Origin: Lawsonibacter celer
GTDB lineage: Bacteria > Bacillota > Clostridia > Oscillospirales > Oscillospiraceae
Assembly: GCF_014281125.1 (NCBI RefSeq)
Contig: NZ_JACOEA010000006.1
Span: 92,521 to 156,520 of the forward strand
Direction: 5' to 3'
DNA length: 64,000 nucleotides
In this document: piece by piece, positions 26,852 through 34,868 of the stretch
How the letters are laid out: every line of letters starts with the position of its first letter
How positions within the stretch are numbered: position 1 is the first letter of the stretch
Notes under the pieces: model-generated
What the model was told of the DNA's origin: nothing
The model's input: only the letters and a program-made list of their open reading frames with translations
Databases searched by the model: none
Program-made: the position numbers and the translations under genes

Positions 26852-27088
26852 AAAAAACACTCTCATCCCGTACTCACGGGACGAGAGCGCAAGGCTTTCG
26901 TGGTGCCACCCATGTTCAGCGGAGCGTCGCTCCGCCCTCAGGCCTTCTGGTGCGGGAAGGGGACCGCGCCCGTCTCCGGGCCCGCTGGTGGAACCGTCTC
27001 CCGTCCTCCTTGCCGTCAGGCGCTTCCAGCCAATGGCGCCTTTCTCTGTCCGGCGGTGTGGGCGGTACCTGCCCCGTCATTGCGGTGC
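26852..27088 (-). promoter_or_regulatory. T-box riboswitch controlling hisS
   Basis: Minus strand: T-box core GGGTGGCACCACG (26910-26898), then a terminator hairpin (26887-26860, arms CTCTCGTCCCGTGAG and its near complement) and TTTTTT. Stem I with AGAGAAAGGCGCC and the distal loop CTGGAAG is recognisable upstream. tRNA-His specificity is inferred from the gene. The 26669-26851 stretch after the terminator is GC-rich untranslated leader with a short tandem CAGGCGCGGCGC duplication and nothing else recognised. Confidence 0.88.
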
Positions 27089-27094
27089 GTTGAG

Positions 27095-27123
27095 ATACTA
27101 TCGCAAAACTGCAGAAAAGTCAA
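27095..27123 (-). promoter_or_regulatory. Promoter of the hisS T-box transcript
   Basis: Minus strand TTGACT (27123-27118), 17-bp spacer, TAGTAT (27100-27095), directly before the leader. Confidence 0.8.
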
Positions 27124-27133
27124 GTGCCGCCGC

Positions 27134-27574
27134 TTACGCGGTAAAGGGCTTGGTTTTGGGATTGACGATATCCTGCCAGTCCAGATCGCCCCGCTCCAGG
27201 CCGTGGATGAGGATCTCAGCCGTGGCCACATTGGTGGCGTAGGGCACGCTGTTCTGATCGCACAGACGGGTAATGTAGCTCAGGTCCGCGTCCAGGTCGT
27301 TGGACTGGGGGTCGGAAAAAAAGAGCACCATGTCGATCTCATTATAGGCAATCCGCGCGCCGATCTGCTGACTGCCCCCGTGCTCATGGGAGAGAAACAG
27401 AGAGACGGGCAGACCGGTGGCCTCCGCGACCAGACGGCCGGTGGTGTTGGTGGCACAGACGGTATGCTTGGACAAAATGCCACAGTAGGCGATGCAGAAC
27501 TGCACCATCAATTCTTTTTTCCGGTCGTGGCTCATTAGCGCAATATTCGTGATAAACACCCTCTCTTGTTTCAA
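27134..27574 (-). CDS. mgsA: Methylglyoxal synthase
   Basis: Converts dihydroxyacetone phosphate to methylglyoxal and phosphate, a glycolytic overflow bypass. Family motifs are present: NIALMSHDRKKELMVQF, ATNTTGRLVAEATGLPV, GGSQQIGARIAYNEIDMVLF (catalytic Asp region), DPQSNDLDADLSYITRLCD and ATNVATAEILIHGL. The start is uncertain. The frame opens at a TTG (27574) with no clear ribosome site, and a GTG at 27559 or an ATT-type start near NIAL would fit the family N-terminus better. Confidence 0.92.
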   Translation of the reverse strand: MKQERVFITNIALMSHDRKKELMVQFCIAYCGILSKHTVCATNTTGRLVAEATGLPVSLFLSHEHGGSQQIGARIAYNEIDMVLFFSDPQSNDLDADLSYITRLCDQNSVPYATNVATAEILIHGLERGDLDWQDIVNPKTKPFTA

Positions 27575-27590
27575 AATAGTGGTTTTTCTC

Positions 27591-28331
27591 TTAACGCAGT
27601 TTCATCAGGGGGACCCGCTGGCCGAGCAGCCGCCTTGCAATGTTTAAGTAGGCCAGCGCAGCCCCCTTGTTGGTGGACAGGATCAGCAGCTGCTCCTGAT
27701 TGGCGGAGAGCATCACCTGGGGGTCCTCAGGCACGACGCCCAGCAGGGGGAGCCCCGCCTCATCCATGGCGTCGTCAATGGTGGCGTGCAGTCTGCGAAG
27801 CAGTTTGGGCTGGACCCGGTTGACCACCAGATGGATCCGCTCCAGGCTGTTTCGGAGAAGCGTGACGGTCCGCTGGGCATCCCGCAGGGCGGAGGCGTCG
27901 GTTGTGGACACCACAATGGCCCGGTCAGCCGCGCACACGGCCAGCTCAAAACCGGCGCCCAGGCCGGCGGGAGAGTCCATCAAAACATAGTCGTACTGGG
28001 CTTTGGCCTGCTGCACCAGCGCGCGCATCTGCGGGAAAGTAATGGCCTGGCAGGGAAAGGTAACCGGGGCCGTGAGCAGGGAGAGGTTCTCCACTACGGG
28101 GTGGGGGACCGCCGCCCGCTCCAGGGTACAGCGTCCGGCCAGCACGTCGGTAAAATCCATCAGCGCCCGGTCGGACAGACCCAGGGCCAGGTCCAGATTG
28201 CGCAGGCCCACGTCCATATCAATGCACAGCACCCGGCTGCCCAGGGCGGCCAGACATGAGGATACGGCGGCAGTGAGAGAGGTTTTTCCGGTCCCGCCCT
28301 TGCCGGACGTGACCACAATTGCGGTTGACAT
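27591..28331 (-). CDS. minD: MinD/ParA-family ATPase
   Basis: 246-aa deviant Walker ATPase with GKGGTGKTS, switch I DMDVGLRNLDLALG and DSPAGLG, matching MinD, the membrane ATPase that directs MinC and blocks polar division. The C-terminal YLNIARRLLGQRVPLMKLR could be the amphipathic membrane helix. No minC or minE lies nearby, so the exact role (MinD or an orphan ParA-like protein) is inferred. AGGAGGGAGAAG precedes the ATG, and a TTGATT-N17-TATGCT promoter is at 28358-28386. Confidence 0.82.
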   Translation of the reverse strand: MSTAIVVTSGKGGTGKTSLTAAVSSCLAALGSRVLCIDMDVGLRNLDLALGLSDRALMDFTDVLAGRCTLERAAVPHPVVENLSLLTAPVTFPCQAITFPQMRALVQQAKAQYDYVLMDSPAGLGAGFELAVCAADRAIVVSTTDASALRDAQRTVTLLRNSLERIHLVVNRVQPKLLRRLHATIDDAMDEAGLPLLGVVPEDPQVMLSANQEQLLILSTNKGAALAYLNIARRLLGQRVPLMKLR

Positions 28332-28357
28332 CTTCTCCCTCCTGTCTTCTCTCTTTG

Positions 28358-28386
28358 AGCATATCACAAATTGACAATTGAATCAA
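28358..28386 (-). promoter_or_regulatory. Promoter of the minD-like gene
   Basis: Minus strand TTGATT, 17-bp spacer, TATGCT, 26 bp before the start codon. Confidence 0.6.
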
Positions 28387-28420
28387 TTGTTTTTTGTGCA
28401 AAACAGCAGAAAAATCCTTG

Positions 28421-29128
28421 TCATAGGGGTGCCTTCTGGATTTTTGCCCACCGCCGGGGATATCCCTTGGGGGTGGGAGCGCATTTTTCAATGGGAATGA
28501 CCCGGTGGACCACTTGGGTGCCGGGGATCCGGTAGTCGTAGGCGGGGAGCACCTGGCCGCCCAGAAGGCGGATCCCGTCCATGGCTTGGGACAGCTCCTC
28601 GCCGCTGTCCACCGCCTTCATGGCCAGGAACTGTCCTCCCACCTTGACATAGGGCAGGCACAGTTCACACAGAAGGCTGAGCGAGGCCACGGCCCGGGAG
28701 ACGGCAAAATCGTAGCTGTCCCGAAATTCGGGCAGGAGCGACTGCTCCTCGGCCCGGGCATGGAGGCATGCCACATCCTCTGTGCCAAGGGCCGCGCACA
28801 CCTGCTCCAGCCAGGTCACCCGCTTGCCCAGGCTGTCCAGCAGCGTCAGGCGGATGGAGGGCTCCAGGATGCGCAGGGGAAGGCCGGGAAAGCCGGCGCC
28901 AGTGCCCACGTCGATCACCCGCTTGCACCGGAAATCAGCCACGCCCAGCAGCGCCGCGGAGTCCAGAAAGTGCAGGCGGGCTACCTGGCAGGGATCGGTA
29001 ATCGCGGTCAGGTTCATTACCTGGTTCTGCTCCAGCAGCAGACGGCCATATTCAGCCAAGGCCTCGGCCCCACCCACCGGGGGCGTCAGCCCCAGCTCCG
29101 CCAGGCCTTGGGAAATTGCCTCTCTCAT
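28421..29128 (-). CDS. rsmG: 16S rRNA (guanine-N7)-methyltransferase RsmG
   Basis: SAM-dependent methyltransferase (GidB) that modifies G527 of 16S rRNA. 235 aa. SAM motif VIDVGTGAGFPGLPLRIL, motif LLDSLGKRVTWLEQV and RAVASL are visible. Start at the ATG at 29128, which overlaps the upstream membrane-protein stop as ATGA, so the two are probably translationally coupled. It is typically found near parAB close to the chromosome origin, as here. Confidence 0.95.
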   Translation of the reverse strand: MREAISQGLAELGLTPPVGGAEALAEYGRLLLEQNQVMNLTAITDPCQVARLHFLDSAALLGVADFRCKRVIDVGTGAGFPGLPLRILEPSIRLTLLDSLGKRVTWLEQVCAALGTEDVACLHARAEEQSLLPEFRDSYDFAVSRAVASLSLLCELCLPYVKVGGQFLAMKAVDSGEELSQAMDGIRLLGGQVLPAYDYRIPGTQVVHRVIPIEKCAPTPKGYPRRWAKIQKAPL

Positions 29129-29490
29129 TGGTGGCCGCCTCCCAGGCCCGCGATCAGGGCGGGCAGGCCGTCGGAAAGCCCCATAACAAAGAGGATAACA
29201 CACGCCGCGGCCAGCACGGCCATGGCGGCCTTGGCCCCGGCCGACACACCCTGCCGCAGACGATATACGGCTAAAATAAACAGGCCAACCGCGCCGGGGC
29301 ATACCATCAGGGGAAACACGCCATAGAGATTTTCTCCCTGATGAAAAAAGGGATAGACATTAAGCAGGACCAGAATGACCATGTAAACCACGGCAGTCCA
29401 GGCAATGATACGCTTGGCGGGGGAGGCGGGGATGTAAGGGCGTTGCTCCTCCTCCCAATCCTCACCGGGGGTCTTTTGGGGCTCTGACAT
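29125..29490 (-). CDS. Hypothetical three-TM membrane protein
   Basis: 121 aa: an acidic cytoplasmic N-terminus ([20 protein letters not shown]) followed by three hydrophobic stretches at about residues 28-46, 58-75 and 88-105. No known domain recognised. It begins at the last base of mscL (one-base overlap, TAATG) and its stop overlaps the rsmG ATG, so mscL, this gene and rsmG form a tight minus-strand operon. Confidence 0.65.
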   Translation of the reverse strand: MSEPQKTPGEDWEEEQRPYIPASPAKRIIAWTAVVYMVILVLLNVYPFFHQGENLYGVFPLMVCPGAVGLFILAVYRLRQGVSAGAKAAMAVLAAACVILFVMGLSDGLPALIAGLGGGHQ

Positions 29491-29942
29491 TACGGCTTCT
29501 CCTTCAGAAGGTCACGGATTTCGGTGAGCAGCAGCTCCTCCGCCGAGGGCTCGGGCGGAGCCGGAGGTGCGGCAGGGGCCTCCTCCTTTTTGCGGTGGAA
29601 GGAGTTGATGGCCTTTACCATGCAGAACACCGCGAAGGCGATAATAATGAAGTCCAAAATGGTGGACAGGAAGATGCCGAAGTTAATGGAAACCGCCGGG
29701 GTAATCTCCGCCCCCGCGGCGTCCAGCACAGCCTGTTTCATCACCAATTTCCACGCGCTGAAGTCCACGCCGCCCACAAGCATGGAGACCAGGGGCATGA
29801 TGATGTCGTTGACCAGAGAGGTGGAAATTTTGCCGAAGGCGCCGCCGATAATGACACCGACCGCCATGTCGACTACATTGCCTCTGGCAATAAACTGCTT
29901 GAATTCGCCAATGAAGCCTTTTCCCTTTTCCTTTGCAGACAT
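29490..29942 (-). CDS. mscL: Large-conductance mechanosensitive channel
   Basis: 150-aa pentameric tension-gated channel that releases solutes on osmotic downshock. The signature [20 protein letters not shown], the TM1 glycine-rich [20 protein letters not shown] and TM2 [19 protein letters not shown] are present, with a C-terminal helix bundle after a proline-alanine linker. AAAGGAGGTTGTTTTT precedes the ATG. The upstream 29943-30125 stretch is AT-rich and shows no gene. Confidence 0.96.
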   Translation of the reverse strand: MSAKEKGKGFIGEFKQFIARGNVVDMAVGVIIGGAFGKISTSLVNDIIMPLVSMLVGGVDFSAWKLVMKQAVLDAAGAEITPAVSINFGIFLSTILDFIIIAFAVFCMVKAINSFHRKKEEAPAAPPAPPEPSAEELLLTEIRDLLKEKP

Positions 29943-30125
29943 AAAAACAACCTCCTTTTTCTAGTTCAGGGTATGCGGAAGACACAAATGGGCGCGCACT
30001 TTTGGGGCTGAAAAGGGGGCGGCTGTTTCAGGCGTCAGACGCCAGTGGAATCATAAATCTACAAAATTTAATAATTGTAAATAAATTCCAAAAAACAGAT
30101 AGCCCCTTTGACGAAGAGAGGGGAG

Positions 30126-31430
30126 TCACCGCTTGGGGATCAGTATCTCTTTGCCGCCCATATAGGGCTGCAGGACCTTGGGGATTTTTACGCTGCCGTC
30201 GGCCTGAAGGTTGTTTTCCAGCAGGGCGATCAGCATGCGGGGGGGCGCCACACAGGTATTGTTGAGGGTGTGGGCCAAATAGTTTTTGCCGTCCTCACCC
30301 CGGTAGCGGATCTTCAGGCGGCGGGCCTGGGCGTCGCCCAGGTTGGAGCAGGAGCAGACCTCAAAATACTTTTGCTGGCGGGGGGACCAGGCCTCAATAT
30401 CGCAGGACTTGACCTTCAGGTCCGCCAGGTCGCCGGAGCAGCACTCCAGCTGGCGCACCGGGATATCAAAGTTGCGGAAGAGCTCCACAGAATACTGCCA
30501 GAGCTTCTCATACCAGGCCTTGGAGTCCTCCGGCTTACAGACCACGATCATTTCCTGCTTTTCAAACTGGTGGATGCGGTACACGCCCCGCTCCTCAATG
30601 CCGTGGGAGCCCTTTTCCTTGCGGAAACAGGGGGAATAGGAGGTAAGGGTTTGGGGCAGCTTTTCACTGGGGATAATCTGGTCGATAAAGCGGCCGATCA
30701 TGGAGTGCTCAGAGGTGCCGATGAGGTAGAGATCCTCCCCCTCGATTTTGTACATCATGGCGTCCATGTCCGTCTGGCTCATGACTCCCTCCACCACATT
30801 GCCGTGGATCATAAAGGGGGGAATACAGTAGGTAAAGCCCTTGTCGATCATAAAGTCCCGGCCGTAGGCCAGCACGGCCTCGTGCAGCCTGGCAATGTCG
30901 CCCAGCAGGTAGTAGAAGCCGGAGCCGGACACCCGGCCGGCGGCGTCCATGTCGATGCCGTCAAAGGACTCCATGATTTCGGTGTGGTAGGGAATGGGGT
31001 AGTCGGGCACCAGGGGTTCGCCGAAACGCTGGACCTCCACATTGCAGGAGTCGTCGGGGCCGATGGGCACAGAGGGGTCGATGATATTGGGGATCACCAG
31101 CATAATCCTCCGGATCTCCTCCGCCAGATGGTCCTCCCTGGCCTCCAGCTCGGCCAGCCGGTCCGCATCCGCCTTGACCTGGGCCTTGACGGCCTCGGCC
31201 TCCTCCAGCTTGGAGGGGTCCTTTTTGGCCTGGCCCATGAGCATGCCTACCTTTTTGGACAGGGCGTTGCGGGCAGTACGCAGGTCCTGGGCCTCCTGAA
31301 TGGTGTTGCGGTTTTCCAGGTCCAGCGCCAGGACTTGATCCACCAGGGGCAGCTTTTCATCCTGGAACTTCTTCTTGATGTTTTCTTTGACCGCTTCGGG
31401 GTTTTCACGGATAAATTTCATGTCGAGCAT
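30126..31430 (-). CDS. serS: Seryl-tRNA synthetase
   Basis: Class II synthetase of 434 aa. An N-terminal long coiled-coil arm (about residues 30-105, QVLALDLENRNTIQEAQDLR and on) grips tRNA-Ser. The catalytic core shows motif 2 CFRKEKGSHGIEERGVYRIH and motif 3 NNTCVAPPRMLIALLENN. The start is at 31430 with GAGGTGAAACCC upstream. A longer frame is rejected because it runs into a parS site. No T-box leader is seen. Confidence 0.96.
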   Translation of the reverse strand: MLDMKFIRENPEAVKENIKKKFQDEKLPLVDQVLALDLENRNTIQEAQDLRTARNALSKKVGMLMGQAKKDPSKLEEAEAVKAQVKADADRLAELEAREDHLAEEIRRIMLVIPNIIDPSVPIGPDDSCNVEVQRFGEPLVPDYPIPYHTEIMESFDGIDMDAAGRVSGSGFYYLLGDIARLHEAVLAYGRDFMIDKGFTYCIPPFMIHGNVVEGVMSQTDMDAMMYKIEGEDLYLIGTSEHSMIGRFIDQIIPSEKLPQTLTSYSPCFRKEKGSHGIEERGVYRIHQFEKQEMIVVCKPEDSKAWYEKLWQYSVELFRNFDIPVRQLECCSGDLADLKVKSCDIEAWSPRQQKYFEVCSCSNLGDAQARRLKIRYRGEDGKNYLAHTLNNTCVAPPRMLIALLENNLQADGSVKIPKVLQPYMGGKEILIPKR

Positions 31431-31509
31431 GGGTTTCACCTCATAAATTGATGTTAATAGGATTGGGTGGGCTGCTAAGGAAGCCTGGCGAAGTGATGTG
31501 TCCCGGTCA

Positions 31510-31525
31510 CGTTTCACGTGAAACA
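31510..31525. promoter_or_regulatory. parS site 1
   Basis: CGTTTCACGTGAAACA, 15 of 16 bases of the parS consensus TGTTTCACGTGAAACA. It lies between serS and the coiled-coil gene. Confidence 0.88.
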
Positions 31526-31527
31526 AA

Positions 31528-32094
31528 TCAGACCAGCCAATCCACCAGGTTTTGATAGGCAGCCAGCGGGTCGTAGAGGGCCCGCTCCTCTTCAGTCAGG
31601 GCCTCGCTTGCTGTGGTTAGGGCGGCCTCCATGGCCCCCGGAGCCGCGGACTCCCACTCCTCCAGGAGGGTGCGCGCCTGGCTGTAGCGCCCTTTGTTAT
31701 AAAGGGTGCGCAGCTGATTGAGCTGATTCAGGGCTTTGACCTGTGCTTGGGTATCGGTCAGGGATTCCTCGGCCTCCTGGGCGGTGTGCTGGGCGCTGTC
31801 CCGGTCGTGCTCCAGCTGGCCGATCTGCGCGTTCAGCGCGGTGTTTTCCTCCTTCAGACTGTCCCGTTCATCAATAATGTTCTGGAGCGTTTGGGCCGCG
31901 GAGTTTGAAGTCTGCTGCAGATTATCAATGGCCTCGCGGTTGCTGCGCTGCTGGGCAAAGTAGGAATACAGCAGCAATAGAAAGGCCACGGCGAAGAGAA
32001 TCACCAGATATTTGAGGACGGCGTTCTTTTTCCGGGCACGCTTGCTCTCGCGGCGGCGGGCGGCCCAATCCTGCCGTTCGGGTTCGCTGCTCAC
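31528..32094 (-). CDS. Membrane-anchored coiled-coil protein in the parAB operon
   Basis: 188 aa. A basic N-terminus (RRRESKRARKKN) and one TM helix (about residues 28-46, LKYLVILFAVAFLLLLYSYF) are followed by a coiled coil (about 60-125) and a helical C-terminus that looks like a tetratricopeptide-like pair (LYNKGRYSQARTLLEEWESA). The outer part would face the cell exterior if the positive-inside rule holds. Its ATG overlaps the parB stop by 4 bp, so it is co-translated with the segregation genes. I do not recognise a named family. Confidence 0.7.
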   Translation of the reverse strand: MSSEPERQDWAARRRESKRARKKNAVLKYLVILFAVAFLLLLYSYFAQQRSNREAIDNLQQTSNSAAQTLQNIIDERDSLKEENTALNAQIGQLEHDRDSAQHTAQEAEESLTDTQAQVKALNQLNQLRTLYNKGRYSQARTLLEEWESAAPGAMEAALTTASEALTEEERALYDPLAAYQNLVDWLV

Positions 32095-32987
32095 AGGGCA
32101 GACCCTCCTTCCTGTTTCGGAGATATCTGCTCCAGCAGATCCAGCAGAGCGGTCAGGTCGTCGGTGTTGTAGAATTCCAGCTCCACCTTGCCTTTGCGCC
32201 TGCCGGAAATAATGTTCACTTTTCGTCCCAATCGGGCAGCCAGGCTTTTTTCCGCCTCCTTTAAATAAAGGGTGAGGTCAAGGGCGGAGGGGGAGGCGGG
32301 CGCGGCAGGCTCCTTTTCCCCGGCGGCCAGGCGCTTGGCCAGCGCCTCGGTCTGCCGGACCGACAGATCCTCGGCCACCACCTTTTGTGCCAGCTTCTTC
32401 TGCAGGTCGCCGCTGGGCACGGAGAGAATGGCTCGTGCGTGGCCGGCGGACAGCTTGCCCTCCTCCAGCATCAGATGCACTGCGTCCGGAAGGGCCAGCA
32501 GCCGCAGCGCGTTGGCGACGGTAGGCCGGGATTTGCCCACCCGCTGGGAGACCTCCTCCTGGGTCATGCCGTACTCGCTCATAAGCACCTTATATCCGTT
32601 GGCTTCCTCCACTGGATTCAGGTCCTCCCGCTGGAGGTTTTCAATCAGACCCAGTTCCATGACCTTGCGGTCGTCCGCCTCGATAATGACGGCGGGTACC
32701 TCGGTCAGCCCCGCCAGTTTGGCGGCCCGCCAGCGGCGCTCCCCGGCAATGATCTGATAATAGCCGGAGGAGAGGCGGCGCACTGTCAGGGGCTGAATGA
32801 CCCCGTGGGTGCGGATGGAGTCGGCCAGATCGGCCAGCGCCTCGTCGTCAAAGCGCTTGCGGGGCTGCTTCAGCCCCGGCTCCACCTGTGAAATGGGGAG
32901 AGAAAGGGAGCCGCCCTCCTGTGTCTGCAGGGCGGCGTCGCCCAAAAGTGCGCCCAGGCCCTTGCCCAGGCCGCGTTCTGATGCCAT
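32091..32987 (-). CDS. parB: Chromosome-partitioning protein ParB (Spo0J)
   Basis: 298-aa CTP-dependent DNA clamp that loads at parS and spreads. CTPase/arginine motif GERRWRAAKLAG, box LIENLQREDLNPVEEA, helix-turn-helix VSQRVGKSRPTVANALRLL, and a C-terminal dimer domain (VELEFYNTDDLTALLDLLEQ). The N-terminus GLGKGLGALLG is the ParA-stimulating segment. It lies 4 bp after parA in one operon. Confidence 0.97.
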   Translation of the reverse strand: MASERGLGKGLGALLGDAALQTQEGGSLSLPISQVEPGLKQPRKRFDDEALADLADSIRTHGVIQPLTVRRLSSGYYQIIAGERRWRAAKLAGLTEVPAVIIEADDRKVMELGLIENLQREDLNPVEEANGYKVLMSEYGMTQEEVSQRVGKSRPTVANALRLLALPDAVHLMLEEGKLSAGHARAILSVPSGDLQKKLAQKVVAEDLSVRQTEALAKRLAAGEKEPAAPASPSALDLTLYLKEAEKSLAARLGRKVNIISGRRKGKVELEFYNTDDLTALLDLLEQISPKQEGGSAL

Positions 32988-32991
32988 GCGC

Positions 32992-33756
32992 TTATCCGTC
33001 CTTTCTATTGTGCTCCTGAACCTCGTGAGCCAGCGCGTCGTAGGCCTCCGAGCCCCGGGAATAGCTGTCGTAAGCGGAAACCGGCTTTCCGTGGCTGGGG
33101 GCTTCGGAAAGCCGGACGTTGCGGGGAATGACCGTGGCGTACACCTGACCGGGAAAATGGCGCTTGACCTCCTCGGCTACCTGCATGGACAGGTTGGTGC
33201 GGCCGTCATACATGGTAAGTACCACGCCCTCCAGCGCGATTTGCGGATTGAGAGAGCGCTTTACAATGCGGATGGTGGAGAGCAGATCGCTGAGTCCCTC
33301 CAGCGCGTAATACTCACATTGGACCGGAACCAGGACCGTATCCGCCGCACAGAGGGCGTTTAAAGTCAGCAGCTCCAGGGAGGGGGGGCAGTCGATCAGG
33401 ATGTAGTCGTAATGGGAAGTCACCTGTGTCAGCGCGTTTTTCAGCAGATACTCCCGCTCTGCCAGAGCGATCATCTCAATTCCGGCGCCCGCTAAGGATT
33501 TGTGGGAAGGGAGCACGTCGCTGTAGGGGGTGCTCACCACCGCCTTGACCGGGTCGGCCCCGTTGATGAGCACATCATAGATGTTAGGGGAGGCGGTCTT
33601 GTCCACCCCAAAGCCAGAGGTGGTGTTGGCCTGAGGATCAAAGTCGCACACCAACACCCTGCATCCTAAATTTTTTAGGGCGGCGGCCAAGTTCACACAT
33701 GTGGTAGTCTTGCCCACTCCGCCCTTTTGATTCACAATTGCGATGGTTTTTGCCAT
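32992..33756 (-). CDS. parA: Chromosome-partitioning ATPase ParA (Soj)
   Basis: 254-aa deviant Walker ATPase. KGGVGKTTT P-loop, switch DFDPQANTTSG, and IDCPPSLELLTLNA. Start at 33756 (MAKTIAIVNQKGG) with AGGTGTGAT upstream. Works with ParB to move origins and, in spore formers, tunes DnaA. It is driven by a good promoter at 33796-33824, just next to a parS site. Confidence 0.97.
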   Translation of the reverse strand: MAKTIAIVNQKGGVGKTTTCVNLAAALKNLGCRVLVCDFDPQANTTSGFGVDKTASPNIYDVLINGADPVKAVVSTPYSDVLPSHKSLAGAGIEMIALAEREYLLKNALTQVTSHYDYILIDCPPSLELLTLNALCAADTVLVPVQCEYYALEGLSDLLSTIRIVKRSLNPQIALEGVVLTMYDGRTNLSMQVAEEVKRHFPGQVYATVIPRNVRLSEAPSHGKPVSAYDSYSRGSEAYDALAHEVQEHNRKDG

Positions 33757-33795
33757 ATCACACCTGCCTTTGTACAGACAATAGGGACAAGCCCT

Positions 33796-33824
33796 ATTAT
33801 AATCAAAGTGAATCGGTAATTCAA
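33796..33824 (-). promoter_or_regulatory. Promoter of parAB
   Basis: Minus strand TTGAAT, 17-bp spacer, TATAAT. The inverted repeat AATAGGG/CCCTATT at 33780-33798 spans the start-site region and overlaps the -10 edge. parS site 2 ends 12 bp upstream of the -35, so ParB binding could affect transcription. Confidence 0.8.
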
Positions 33825-33836
33825 TGGGTTTTCGCA

Positions 33837-33852
33837 TGTTTCACGTGAAACA
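33837..33852. promoter_or_regulatory. parS site 2
   Basis: TGTTTCACGTGAAACA, a perfect match to the parS consensus, just upstream of the parA promoter. Confidence 0.95.
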
Positions 33853-33861
33853 GACAGAAAA

Positions 33862-33899
33862 AATCCCGGGCGTGTTTCACGTGAAACACGCCCGGGATT
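33862..33899. promoter_or_regulatory. parS site 3 inside a 38-bp palindrome/terminator
   Basis: A perfect parS (33873-33888) sits at the centre of a 38-bp perfect palindrome with flanks AATCCCGGGCG and CGCCCGGGATT. AAAAA follows on the plus side and TTTTT on the minus side, so it also has the form of an intrinsic terminator for noc. The site is 15 bp from the noc stop. Confidence 0.9.
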
Positions 33900-33913
33900 A
33901 AAAAGGCAGAAAA

Positions 33914-34723
33914 TCAGGCCCGTGCCTGTTTGGGAATCCGAATGGTTAAAAGAATGGAATCCGATGTCTCCTGCCGCTTGCAGTCCGCGCTCACCCCGGC
34001 ATTTTTCATCATGGAGAGACCACGGGTAATGGTGTTCAGGAAGAGGCGGACGTCCTTAATGACAAAGGTAGGCCGCTTAGCAGGCTGCTCCGTCTGGTGG
34101 AGCAGCCGCTCCACATACTGCTCCGTTTTCGCCACAGTCAGCCCCTCGTCCACAATGTGGCGGGCGGCCAGCACCTGCTGCTCCGGCTCCTCCAGGCGGA
34201 GCAGCGCCCGAGCATGGCGCTCGGTAAAGCCGTGTTCCCGCAGCAGAGCAAGGGCGTCGGGAGGGAGGCGCAGCAGACGGAGCTTGTTGGCCACCGCGGA
34301 CTGCGATTTCCCAATTTTGCGGGCCGCCTCCTCCTGGGAGAGGTGATAGGTTCGGATCAGCTTGGCCAGAGCGGCGGCCTCCTCCACAAAATCCAAATCC
34401 CTGCGCTGCAGATTTTCAACCAGCGCCAGCAGGGAGGAGCCCTCGCTGTCCACACTCACCAGAATGCAGGGGACCTCCCGCAGACCGGCCATTCGGGCGG
34501 CACGCAGACGGCGCTCACCGGAGATCAGCTCATAGCCTGCGGCTGATTTCCGGACCGAAAGGGGCTGCAGGACGCCCACCTCCTGAATACTGGCGGCCAG
34601 CTCCTCCAGGCCCTCCCGGGAAAAGTTTCTACGGGGCTGGTCGGGGTTTGGAGAGATGACCGAGATGGGAAGAAACAAAACTCGCGTACTCTCAAAAAGT
34701 CCTCTTTTGTGATTGCGTACCAT
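33914..34723 (-). CDS. noc: ParB-family nucleoid occlusion protein (Noc-like)
   Basis: 269 aa. Like ParB it has the CTPase motif GERRLRAARMAG and VENLQRRDLDF, but the helix-turn-helix reads KIGKSQSAVANKLRLLRLP, close to the B. subtilis Noc version. The N-terminus (MVRNHKRGLFESTRVLFLPI) resembles the Noc amphipathic membrane helix region. Noc prevents septation over the nucleoid. The start has AAAGGAGGGCGTAAA upstream. The pairing of a Noc-type and a ParB-type protein is typical of Firmicutes. Confidence 0.88.
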   Translation of the reverse strand: MVRNHKRGLFESTRVLFLPISVISPNPDQPRRNFSREGLEELAASIQEVGVLQPLSVRKSAAGYELISGERRLRAARMAGLREVPCILVSVDSEGSSLLALVENLQRRDLDFVEEAAALAKLIRTYHLSQEEAARKIGKSQSAVANKLRLLRLPPDALALLREHGFTERHARALLRLEEPEQQVLAARHIVDEGLTVAKTEQYVERLLHQTEQPAKRPTFVIKDVRLFLNTITRGLSMMKNAGVSADCKRQETSDSILLTIRIPKQARA

Positions 34724-34735
34724 TTTACGCCCTCC

Positions 34736-34777
34736 TTTATGGTAAAAATCACTCGACTAACCATATTTTACCATAAA
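34736..34777. promoter_or_regulatory. Inverted repeat upstream of noc
   Basis: TTTATGGTAAAA (34736-34747) and TTTTACCATAAA (34766-34777), an exact 12-bp inverted repeat with an 18-bp spacer. It overlaps the likely noc promoter region and could be an operator. Otherwise the 34724-34868 spacer shows nothing. Confidence 0.55.
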
Positions 34778-34868
34778 CGGACGCAAAACAGAACGGATTT
34801 TGTCGCCTGGGAAATATTTTTTCCAGCGGCGGCCGGGGGTCGGTCCATGCCAGCCCCCGAACCTGCGC

